From the NCBI GenBank assembly GCA_030428745.1, contig JAUIEG010000211.1, forward strand, positions 1 through 5,518: DNA of 5,518 nt, given 5' to 3'. The DNA is from Alphaproteobacteria bacterium. GTDB lineage: Bacteria > Pseudomonadota > Alphaproteobacteria > Caulobacterales > Parvularculaceae. Made by a program: the position numbers and the translations under genes. Positions 1-5,477 of the stretch are shown here, piece after piece (position 1 is the stretch's first letter; each line of letters starts with the position of its first letter). The notes below the pieces were generated by a model. It did not search any database and was not told where the DNA came from. It worked only from the letters and a program-made list of their open reading frames with translations.

Positions 1-1091
1 AAGCGCGTTTTCATGGGATCGCTCTGTTCAAAATTATGATCGATGATCACATAATCTGAAGAGCGCATGGCGACGCCATAGGGGATGACCATGCCGTACA
101 GCTTGCTGTTCTGCGCCTCTGTTCCGATCGCCGAGAAATGCCGCGTGTCGCCTGAAATCGGGTCAAAAAACGTGTTCGTCTGGCGTGAGCTGCTCAGCGC
201 CGAGCGCGCCCGTCGCGCTAGTTCGCGATGTGGCTCGACCATCTGCGGTATTTCCTGAACCTCAACGCCAATCGCACGCATACCGTCAAGTTTGGACTTG
301 CAGCGGCGCGCCGCCTCGGGAGCGGCGAAAACCATGTCGATCCGGTCACGGATCATTTTCTGATCGGCCATGTCGATGGGAAGGCCGGCGCGCGGCATCT
401 CGCCGTCATAGCCGGCTTCGCCCCCCGGCATATTGCCACTGTCCGTATCCACAAGGCCCCATGATTTCCGCATGCGCCGCTGTAGCGCGGAAAAACCTGT
501 GCCGGGATGCGACGACTGAACGATATCGTAGAGCTGCGATTCATGGACGGCGAGACAGTGCCAGTCCTGCGCCTCCACCTGCTGAACCCCGCGCATGCGG
601 CTAAGGCTCGCGACCGCGCGCAGCGATTCGTAATCGTATCCCGAATAGGGATTGTAAAACGGCACGATGGCGAAATCGGCGGTGTTCTGCTGCACCGCCA
701 TGAGCGCCTGCTCTTTGGTGCGCAAAGGCTGGGTGTCGGGATGCTGATAGTCGAAGCGATTGTTCTTGCTCGCGTCGTCAAACTCGCGCTCGACCCGCAG
801 CTCCATGGCGCCGAACCCGGCGTCCGGCACGGTGCGGTTGCTGCGCGCACGCTTCAGGAATTCTTCGGTGGCGGTGTACCCAAATCCCCATTCCTCGCCA
901 GTGAAGGCGATCTTTGGACGGGGCTTGTCGCCATTGTCCTTGAAAACTTTGTCACTGGAGGATTTCAGTCCGAATCTCGATTTCTTTTTCGAGACCTCTT
1001 CCTCGGACGTGTATGAAAACCGGGGATCTGCATCCTCGGCAAAAGCCATCATGGTTCGCCGCTTCCAGGGCCGCGATGCGCCGTCAGCCAT
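1..1091 (-). CDS. Divergent prephenate-dehydratase-like protein, 3' end outside window
   Basis: An uninterrupted frame runs from ATG at 1091 to the window edge (363 codons, no stop). An in-frame TAG at 1109-1107 rules out a longer start; AGGAG at 1108-1104 lies 12 nt upstream, so the nearby Met14/Met15 are alternative starts. Residues 1-58 are charged and probably disordered; no signal peptide, so likely cytoplasmic. From residue 60 the order of elements matches the prephenate dehydratase fold (PheA dehydratase domain): KIAFTGEEWGFGYTATEEF (60-78) as the opening strand and loop, ADFAIVPFYNPYSG (138-151) for the usual ADY-VPIEN-EG, IDMVFAAPEAARRC (251-264) for the SHPQAL-C helix, FSAIGTEAQ (319-327) for the AIGS-A segment, and TR (362-363) at the edge for the TRF motif. 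The enzyme's Glu of EN is Tyr146 and the Gln of HPQ is Glu259, while Asn147 and the Thr remain. An insertion of roughly 60 residues lies near 185-245. Whether an ACT domain follows cannot be seen. The fold call comes from motif order, not a search; catalysis of prephenate to phenylpyruvate is doubtful. Confidence 0.6.
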   Translation of the reverse strand, partial: MADGASRPWKRRTMMAFAEDADPRFSYTSEEEVSKKKSRFGLKSSSDKVFKDNGDKPRPKIAFTGEEWGFGYTATEEFLKRARSNRTVPDAGFGAMELRVEREFDDASKNNRFDYQHPDTQPLRTKEQALMAVQQNTADFAIVPFYNPYSGYDYESLRAVASLSRMRGVQQVEAQDWHCLAVHESQLYDIVQSSHPGTGFSALQRRMRKSWGLVDTDSGNMPGGEAGYDGEMPRAGLPIDMADQKMIRDRIDMVFAAPEAARRCKSKLDGMRAIGVEVQEIPQMVEPHRELARRARSALSSSRQTNTFFDPISGDTRHFSAIGTEAQNSKLYGMVIPYGVAMRSSDYVIIDHNFEQSDPMKTR

Positions 1092-1120
1092 GAGTAATCC
1101 CCGCTCCTACTCCCTCAAGG

Positions 1121-1144
1121 GTTAACAGATTAACCTGTCATTAA
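1121..1144. promoter_or_regulatory. Candidate CtrA-type box upstream of the prephenate-dehydratase-like gene
   Basis: Three TTAA tetramers stand at 1122-1125, 1130-1133 and 1141-1144. The last two are exactly 7 nt apart, matching the TTAA-N7-TTAA recognition pattern of the alphaproteobacterial cell-cycle regulator CtrA; the first two form the inverted pair GTTAA-CAGA-TTAAC. The cluster ends about 30 bp before the ATG at 1091, where a promoter-bound regulator would sit. No clear -35/-10 pair was identified. Binding is inferred from the pattern alone. Confidence 0.4.
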
Positions 1145-1230
1145 GCATCGTGAAAGCCCGCATTTCGACGTGATGCGGCGGATTTGGCCCTTCTGGGGTC
1201 TCTTCTGCGGTTTCCAGCCACGAATCTTCG

Positions 1231-1256
1231 CCAATGACGCCAAAAGGCATCACCGG
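1231..1256 (-). other. Stem-loop in the hslU 3' region (possible transcript end)
   Basis: Read as minus-strand RNA, these 26 nt fold into an 11-bp stem (with three G-U pairs) closed by a UUUU loop, 34 nt after the hslU stop. The complementary strand would have A-C mismatches at the wobble positions, so the fold is specific to the hslU transcript. No U-tract follows, so it is not a standard intrinsic terminator; it could be a 3'-end or stability element. Confidence 0.35.
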
Positions 1257-1290
1257 GAAATCGTTGCGCTACCGAAAGAGAGTTCAGTAA

Positions 1291-2598
1291 CTATAGGATA
1301 TACTTGGACAAATCGGCGTTCTTGGTGATCTCGCCCAGGCGCGCCGTCACAAAGTCCCGATCGATGGCGATGGTTTCCCCCGATTTGTCGGCCGCGGAGA
1401 AGGAAATCTCGTCCAGCACCGTCTCCATGATGGTGGCGAGGCGACGGGCCCCGATATTCTCCACACCGGCGTTCACCTCCGCCGCAGCGTCGGCCAACGC
1501 GTCGATCGCCTCCTCCGTAAAATCGAGGGTCACGCCTTCGGTCGAAAGGAGCGCAGCATATTGCTTGATGAGGCTCGCCTCAGGCTCGGTCAGGATGCGG
1601 CGGAGATCGTTTCGGGAAAGGGCGTCGAGTTCGACCCGGATCGGCAGGCGTCCCTGAAGTTCCGGCAAAAGATCCGACGGCTTTGACAGGTGAAAGGCGC
1701 CCGACGCGACAAACAGGATGTGGTCGGTCTTCACCGGTCCGTATTTGGTGGCGACGGTTGCGCCCTCGATCAGCGGCAGCAGATCGCGCTGAACGCCTTC
1801 ACGGGAAATGTCGGCGCTGGCGCGATCGGAGGAACGCGCGATTTTGTCGATTTCGTCGAGGAAAACGATTCCGTCATTCTGGACAAGATCGACAGCCTCA
1901 CGGCCGATTGTGTCTTCGTCCATTAACTGGTCCGCTTCTTCCGCCAGCAAGGGTTCATAAGCGTCGCGGATCTTGATGCGCCGCATGGACTTCTGTCCCT
2001 GAAATGCTTTGCCAAGCATGTCGGAAATATTGATCATGCCCATTTGCGAGCCCGGCATGCCGGGAATTTCAAACATGGGCGGGCCGCCCTGAGTCTCGCG
2101 GAGATCGAGCTCGATTTCGCGGTCGTCAAGCTCGCCGTCTCTGAGTTTCTTGCGGAAGGCTTCGCGCGTCGCTTCGCCGCCATGCTCGCCCACAAGCGCG
2201 TCAAGAACGCGCTCTTCGGCGGCGCTTTGGGCGGCGGCCTTCACCTCTTCGCGCTTTTTCTCGCGCACCATTCCGGTGGCGATCTCCACGAGGTCGCGAA
2301 TGATGGAATCGACATCGCGGCCCACATAGCCGACCTCGGTGAATTTTGTCGCCTCAACTTTGAGGAACGGCGCGCCGGCGAGTTTTGCAAGACGCCTTGA
2401 AATCTCGGTCTTGCCGACGCCGGTGGGTCCGATCATCAGGATGTTTTTCGGCGTAATCTCATCGCGCAAAGCGCCTTCAACGCGGCGCCGCCGCCAGCGA
2501 TTACGCAGGGCAATGGCGACGGCGCGTTTTGCGGCCTTCTGGCCAACGATGAAACGATCGAGTTCGGATACGATTTCGCGGGGGGAAAAATCAGTCAT
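1291..2598 (-). CDS. hslU: HslU (ClpY), ATPase subunit of the HslVU protease
   Basis: This AAA+ unfoldase forms a hexameric ring that binds, unfolds and feeds substrates to the HslV peptidase in the cytoplasm. The 435 residues cover the full family length (E. coli HslU is 443). Walker A GPTGVGKT is at 57-64, the substrate-gripping pore loop GYVG at 90-93, a charged and variable I-domain spans about 105-235, Walker B VFLDEID is at 245-251, the arginine-finger segment ELQGRLPIRVEL at 313-324, sensor-2 GARRL at 383-387, and the C-terminal tail that docks into HslV ends LSKYIL. All expected motifs are intact. The ATG at 2598 gives the standard MTDFSPREIV N-terminus; no strong Shine-Dalgarno sequence precedes it. 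The gene is 1.16 kb downstream of hslV, separated by a surface-protein gene and a terminator, so it is probably transcribed on its own. Confidence 0.98.
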   Translation of the reverse strand: MTDFSPREIVSELDRFIVGQKAAKRAVAIALRNRWRRRRVEGALRDEITPKNILMIGPTGVGKTEISRRLAKLAGAPFLKVEATKFTEVGYVGRDVDSIIRDLVEIATGMVREKKREEVKAAAQSAAEERVLDALVGEHGGEATREAFRKKLRDGELDDREIELDLRETQGGPPMFEIPGMPGSQMGMINISDMLGKAFQGQKSMRRIKIRDAYEPLLAEEADQLMDEDTIGREAVDLVQNDGIVFLDEIDKIARSSDRASADISREGVQRDLLPLIEGATVATKYGPVKTDHILFVASGAFHLSKPSDLLPELQGRLPIRVELDALSRNDLRRILTEPEASLIKQYAALLSTEGVTLDFTEEAIDALADAAAEVNAGVENIGARRLATIMETVLDEISFSAADKSGETIAIDRDFVTARLGEITKNADLSKYIL

Positions 2599-2629
2599 TT
2601 ACTTTCAGGGTTTGGAAAAACACCGCCCT

Positions 2630-2657
2630 GACATAGGCCCCCCGGCGCAAATCGCAA
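2630..2657 (-). promoter_or_regulatory. Candidate hslU promoter
   Basis: On the minus strand TTGCGA (2657-2652) and TATGTC (2635-2630) are 16 nt apart, about 32 nt before the hslU start and downstream of the terminator that closes the preceding gene. The overlapping CCTATGT (2637-2631) matches the -10 element described for alphaproteobacterial heat-shock (sigma-32) promoters, but the upstream element is a poor match to CTTGAA. Position and need for a promoter are the main support. Confidence 0.3.
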
Positions 2658-2680
2658 TCCCGACGGTCGCATTTGGCCGA

Positions 2681-2715
2681 AAAGAAAAAGGCGCGCCGAT
2701 GAAGGCGCGCCTTTT
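2681..2715 (-). terminator. Intrinsic terminator after the VPLPA-CTERM gene
   Basis: A perfect inverted repeat with 12-bp arms (core GGCGCGCC at 2690-2697 and 2704-2711, flanked by A4 and T4) has a 6-nt loop. Minus-strand RNA ends in a U-rich run (UUUUUCUUUU). It starts 29 nt past the stop at 2744 and precedes hslU, so it should end the surface-protein transcript and limit read-through into hslU. The T4 on the other strand could give weaker termination of plus-strand RNA. Confidence 0.88.
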
Positions 2716-2743
2716 ATCCCCTCGTCGCAATGCGATGCGGCGG

Positions 2744-3448
2744 TTATGCTTTTTTCTTGCGGCTCGCAAAGCCGAAGCCGGCAAGGCCCGCCATGAAGAG
2801 CGGCAATGCAGCTGGCAGCGGCACGTCGGGAACTTCTTCGAATTTCAGCTTTTTCAGCTTCCAGGCTGACGAATAGCTATCGCATTTTTCACCGTACTTG
2901 GTCATACGGCAATTATACGAATAAGAGCTCGTCCCAATGCCAAAAAGCTTGCCGACCAGATTGTATGACAGCAGGTCGATGAATGCGACGCTGCTGTTTG
3001 GCATCGATAGGTTTTCAAAGACCCGCTCAAGGATGCCGTCATTGTTGGAGTCAATGAACAGATCGAATGTGTCGTAGGTGTCCACGTAAGAAAACAGAGC
3101 GCCCGTCAGTTGCACGGCGGTGTCGAACTCGAGGATCGCTACTTCCGGGAAATAGCCGTCGATCAGATGCTGGCCGTCATTTTGGTTATGGGTGATGCCG
3201 GTGCCCGGGCTGTAAGCGACAGGTCTTGCGCCATACTGGCCAGGAGTGACCACTGCGTCGCCAGTGACGGGCGTGTCGGTGAACAGGCCCGCCGAGAGCG
3301 TCATGGTCACACCGTCATCTTCATAGACCTGTGAACTGCCGTTGTTCGACACCAGATCGCCGCTGCCCGACGTGGTGTAAATCGTTGTGGCGTGAGCGCC
3401 GGAAAACGTGAGCGCTGCGGCTGTGGCAAGGCCGATAATCGACTTCAT
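2744..3448 (-). CDS. VPLPA-CTERM surface protein (exosortase substrate)
   Basis: The 234-residue product is an exported protein of unknown function. It has a Sec signal peptide (Lys2, hydrophobic core, AHA at 18-20 with likely cleavage before Thr21), a mature region rich in Ser, Thr, Asp, Gly and Asn with beta-strand character, and a C-terminal sorting tail: VPLPA at 209-213, a hydrophobic segment at about 214-228, and the basic end SRKKKA. This three-part tail is the VPLPA variant of the PEP-CTERM signal, recognised in known systems by an exosortase for cell-surface or matrix delivery. A calcium-loop-like DSNNDGILE lies at 133-141, and two cysteines (180, 189) could form a disulfide. AAGGAA at 3461-3456 sits 7 nt before the ATG and supports this start. 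The gene lies between hslV and hslU with its own terminator and no obvious functional link to either. No exosortase is in view. Confidence 0.9.
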   Translation of the reverse strand: MKSIIGLATAAALTFSGAHATTIYTTSGSGDLVSNNGSSQVYEDDGVTMTLSAGLFTDTPVTGDAVVTPGQYGARPVAYSPGTGITHNQNDGQHLIDGYFPEVAILEFDTAVQLTGALFSYVDTYDTFDLFIDSNNDGILERVFENLSMPNSSVAFIDLLSYNLVGKLFGIGTSSYSYNCRMTKYGEKCDSYSSAWKLKKLKFEEVPDVPLPAALPLFMAGLAGFGFASRKKKA

Positions 3449-3579
3449 GGGGGTGTTCCTTACGCAACATTAAAAATCTGAAACACTCCGAACGCGGAAT
3501 ATGTCCCGGCGTCAATCATGTATCGTTGCGGCGCCGCTCAACCGGCGGATGTGGCGATTATGGTTAATCTGAGCACGCA

Positions 3580-3590
3580 TTAACGGTGCG
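3580..3590 (+). repeat. Direct repeat copy 1, TTAACGGTGCG
   Basis: This is an exact 11-bp match to 3735-3745 in the same intergenic region, 155 bp apart start to start. A chance match of this length inside about 300 bp is unlikely, though the flanks differ. It could be a regulator half-site; function unknown. Confidence 0.4.
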
Positions 3591-3734
3591 GTTCACTAAG
3601 CGAGCAACACGCGAACAAAAACAATCGTTTTTAAAGTTAATGGGTTGCAGACGCCTGCATGGGTCACGGTTAAAGCAAGCCCGATCGAAAAACCGGTCCT
3701 GTTCTATTTCGAAGCAGTGTTGTGAGAAAGATAC

Positions 3735-3745
3735 TTAACGGTGCG
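3735..3745 (+). repeat. Direct repeat copy 2, TTAACGGTGCG
   Basis: Second exact copy, 12 bp beyond the hslV stop codon, in the same orientation as the first copy at 3580-3590. Confidence 0.4.
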
Positions 3746-3757
3746 TGAGGCTGCGCG

Positions 3758-4303
3758 CTATTCGGAAATGGTTTCGAGCGTCAACGACTCATTTGTGTAA
3801 ACGCAGATCGACGCTGCGATCGCCATCGCTTTCTTGACGATCTCCTCTGCGGAAAGATCCGTCTCCTCCATTAGCGCCCTCGCCGCCGAGCGCGCATAAT
3901 CGCCGCCCGACCCGATGCCGGTGACGCCGAATTGCGGCTCCAGAACATCGCCGGCGCCGGAGAGCGTCAGGGTGACGGATTTGTCGGCCACGATCATCAT
4001 CGCCTCAAGACGTCTGAGATAGCGGTCGGTGCGCCAGTCCTTCGCGAGTTCGACGCAGGCCCTCGTCAGTTGATCTGGATATTGTTCGAGCTTTGCTTCG
4101 AGCCGCTCCAGAAGGGTGAACGCATCGGCGGTCGCGCCCGCGAAACCGGCGATCACCTTGCCGCCGGCGAGCCGGCGAACCTTGCGCGCGTCGCCCTTCA
4201 CCACGGTGTGGCCGAGGCTCACCTGCCCGTCGCCGCCCACCGCAACAGCGCCGCCCTTGCGGACCGCCAGAATTGTTGTTCCGTGCATTGACGTATTGCT
4301 CAT
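3758..4303 (-). CDS. hslV: HslV (ClpQ), peptidase subunit of the HslVU protease
   Basis: HslV is the N-terminal-threonine peptidase that forms a double hexameric ring and degrades proteins delivered by HslU; it is related to proteasome beta subunits. From ATG at 4303 the product has 181 residues. The nucleophile is Thr9 in MHGTTILAVRKGG, so an eight-residue propeptide ending in Gly must be removed. Asp25 (GGDGQ) and Lys41 (KVRRL) align with E. coli Asp17 and Lys33, and GSGG at 131-134 completes the active-site region; FAGATADAFTLLERLE and ELAKDWRTDR are family signatures. AAAGG at 4315-4311, 7 nt upstream, supports this start; the next ATG at 4288 (MHGTT) has no Shine-Dalgarno. The frame stays open upstream to 4438, but that extension has no family resemblance and overlaps hisB's ribosome-binding site. 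hslU is not adjacent. Confidence 0.97.
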   Translation of the reverse strand: MSNTSMHGTTILAVRKGGAVAVGGDGQVSLGHTVVKGDARKVRRLAGGKVIAGFAGATADAFTLLERLEAKLEQYPDQLTRACVELAKDWRTDRYLRRLEAMMIVADKSVTLTLSGAGDVLEPQFGVTGIGSGGDYARSAARALMEETDLSAEEIVKKAMAIAASICVYTNESLTLETISE

Positions 4304-4449
4304 GACTTTGCCTTTAAACTCTTCATAACCGCTTCTGGGAACTGGCTTTTTATGGACGGCGACGGGTTTTTTCCCTAGGTAGGGGCCCGGCGCCGGAGAT
4401 TTTAGGGGTTCAATGCCACCCTCACGGAGCGGCGTCAAAGGAGACGATC
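4304..4449. promoter_or_regulatory. Divergent hslV/hisB promoter region
   Basis: These 146 bp separate divergently transcribed hslV and hisB and must carry promoters for both. No clean -35/-10 pair was found; on the hslV side CATTGAA is the nearest thing to a heat-shock -35, but spacing to a C-rich -10-like stretch is too long. A short block at 4374-4396 holds three perfect palindromes: CCTAGG, GGGCCC and CCGGCGCCGG. AAAGGAGA at 4437-4444 is a strong Shine-Dalgarno 5 nt before the hisB ATG. Confidence 0.5.
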
Positions 4450-5037
4450 ATGCGTGCGGCGACAGTTGAACGGAAAACGCGAGAGACGGAGATTTTCGTC
4501 GCGGTCGAGCTCGACGGCTCGGGCGACTACGATATTGAAACCGGCATCGGATTTTTCGATCATATGCTTGAAGCGTTCGCCAAGCACTCGATGATCGATC
4601 TCAAAGTGCGCGCAGAGGGCGACCTTCACATCGACATGCACCACACGGTTGAGGATGTGGGGATTGTCATGGGACAGGCCATCGCCAAGGCGCTCGGTGA
4701 TTGCGCCGGCGTTCGGCGTTTTGGCGCATCCTATATTCCGATGGATGAAACCTTGTCGCGCGCGACGATCGATATTTCAAAACGCCCTTATCTTGTCTGG
4801 CGAGTTAATTTTGCGCGCCCGAAAGTCGGCGACATGGATACCGAGCTTTTCAAGGAATGGTTTCACGCGCTCGCCATGAATGCAGGGCTCACCCTGCATG
4901 TGGAAAACCTCTACGGCGAAAACACGCACCACATTATTGAAAGCTGTTACAAAGCGACAGCGCGGGCTTTCCGTGAGGCGCTGGAGCTGGATCCGCGCAG
5001 CGACGGCGGCGCCCCCTCGACCAAGGGATCGCTCTAG
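4450..5037 (+). CDS. hisB: Imidazoleglycerol-phosphate dehydratase (HisB)
   Basis: HisB converts D-erythro-imidazole-glycerol phosphate to imidazole-acetol phosphate (EC 4.2.1.19) in histidine biosynthesis. At 195 residues this is the monofunctional form, without the histidinol-phosphatase domain fused to it in E. coli. Motifs are complete: RKTRET (8-13), GIGFFDHML (33-40), the metal-binding HHTVED (64-69), PMDE (97-100), and the second metal site THHIIE (159-164) in the repeated half, then the C-terminal STKGSL that closes over the active site. The ATG at 4450 is backed by AAAGGAGA at 4437-4444. The gene is divergent from hslV and convergent with the small membrane-protein gene, whose stop lies 4 bp beyond its own, so no downstream his gene can directly follow in an operon here. 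Confidence 0.98.
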   Translation: MRAATVERKTRETEIFVAVELDGSGDYDIETGIGFFDHMLEAFAKHSMIDLKVRAEGDLHIDMHHTVEDVGIVMGQAIAKALGDCAGVRRFGASYIPMDETLSRATIDISKRPYLVWRVNFARPKVGDMDTELFKEWFHALAMNAGLTLHVENLYGENTHHIIESCYKATARAFREALELDPRSDGGAPSTKGSL

Positions 5038-5062
5038 GCGTTTAAAAGATGTAAAGCGCTAG
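5034..5062. other. Imperfect inverted repeat across the convergent stop codons
   Basis: CTAGGCGTTTA (5034-5044) and TAAAGCGCTAG (5052-5062) pair as CTAG/CTAG and TTTA/TAAA with a 3-by-3 internal mismatch and a 7-nt loop. The repeat overlaps both the hisB TAG and the opposing TAA. It may serve as a weak shared 3'-end structure, but no strong terminator is visible here. Confidence 0.25.
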
Positions 5063-5290
5063 CAGGATCGCAAAGACAAACAGAACACCTGCCGTCGACG
5101 CGATCAGAATATATCGCACATGATCGCCTGTATGGCCCTGACGGACTTCTTCGGTTGTCCGCTTTTCGGAAACAGGGGCTGCGGTGTCTTCATTGGCGAC
5201 CCGCAATGTGGCGTCAGTGTTCTGCGCCTCGGCGGATGATTTTTCCAAAGGCTTGGCGGCGGGCTCATAAGCGGTAGTTGGATGGGTCAT
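5042..5290 (-). CDS. Small C-terminally anchored membrane protein, function unknown
   Basis: The 82-residue product has a hydrophilic, Ala/Thr/Glu-rich and probably disordered N-terminal part (1-45), a conserved-looking EEVRQGHTGDHVRY stretch (48-60), and one transmembrane segment at about 60-82 that reaches the very C-terminus, giving tail-anchor-like topology with the soluble part probably in the cytoplasm. From memory, small alphaproteobacterial membrane proteins with an RQG-TG-VRYVL motif just before the membrane segment are common; this was not searched. The ATG at 5290 lacks a Shine-Dalgarno sequence but overlaps the stop of a 12-codon upstream ORF (ATGA), so translational coupling is possible. 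A TTG at 5356 would add 22 residues with Cys and Arg that do not look like a natural extension. It converges on hisB with a 4-bp gap. Confidence 0.75.
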   Translation of the reverse strand: MTHPTTAYEPAAKPLEKSSAEAQNTDATLRVANEDTAAPVSEKRTTEEVRQGHTGDHVRYILIASTAGVLFVFAILLALYIF

Positions 5291-5325
5291 ATAGGAAAAA
5301 CAGTCCGTATTGCGGTTTGTTCCAT
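5287..5325 (-). CDS. Possible 12-residue leader peptide overlapping the small membrane-protein start
   Basis: ATG at 5325 follows the purine-rich GGGAAGGGACG, a plausible ribosome-binding site, and encodes MEQTAIRTVFPI before TGA at 5289-5287. The stop overlaps the next start as ATGA. Since the downstream gene has no Shine-Dalgarno of its own, this short ORF could deliver ribosomes to it. The peptide has no run of a single amino acid that would suggest attenuation. It may be coincidental. Confidence 0.3.
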   Translation of the reverse strand: MEQTAIRTVFPI

Positions 5326-5477
5326 CGTCCCTTCCCGCCTCCACAGCACAAGGCAATTGACGCTTCCCGCGCTTTCAGGTGACATCCCGTCCGGGACTGG
5401 GAGGAAACCAAGCGCTCCAGTTGCGTATCGCCCGAAAACAGGGGCTTTCGAGCGCGCCAAGCAACAAGGGAGCATCC

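Larger units (their letters stand above)
3449..3757. other. 309-bp gene-free region, TTAA-rich, with an 11-bp direct repeat
   Basis: No credible gene was found between the hslV stop and the surface-protein start. The region is more AT-rich than its neighbours and holds seven TTAA tetramers (starting at 3470, 3564, 3580, 3631, 3637, 3670 and 3735), none with the 7-nt spacing of a full CtrA box. TTAACGGTGCG occurs twice (3580-3590, 3735-3745). A short AT hairpin, AAAAAC-AATC-GTTTTT, lies at 3617-3632. On the minus strand TTGACGC (3515-3509) resembles an alphaproteobacterial -35 element about 60 nt before the surface-protein ATG, but no good -10 was found. No convincing terminator for hslV is visible. 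The region presumably contains the surface gene's promoter. Confidence 0.5.

Noticed and set aside
353..1016. Long open frames on both strands within 353-1016
   Set aside because: They are out of frame with the 363-codon minus-strand gene, have Arg/Ala-rich or patternless products, and lack its fold motifs; they are shadows in GC-rich coding DNA.
1158..1178. CCGCAT/ATGCGG hairpin as an hslU terminator
   Set aside because: Only 6 bp with a 9-nt loop and no T-run on the minus strand.
3617..3632. AAAAAC/GTTTTT hairpin as the hslV terminator
   Set aside because: Almost entirely A-T stem of 6 bp, too weak, and no following U-tract.
3564..3640. CtrA boxes upstream of the surface-protein gene
   Set aside because: Several TTAA tetramers are present, but spacings are 12 and 2 nt, not the required 7.
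4304..4438. 45-residue N-terminal extension of HslV from ATG at 4438
   Set aside because: It has no family resemblance, would bury the catalytic Thr deep in the chain, and overlaps the hisB ribosome-binding site; ATG at 4303 has a better Shine-Dalgarno.
5287..5475. 62-codon minus-strand ORF ending at the small membrane-protein start
   Set aside because: It fills the whole divergent promoter region, has an unconvincing Cys/Arg-containing product and no fitting ribosome-binding site; only its last 12 codons, with a local site, were kept as a possible leader.
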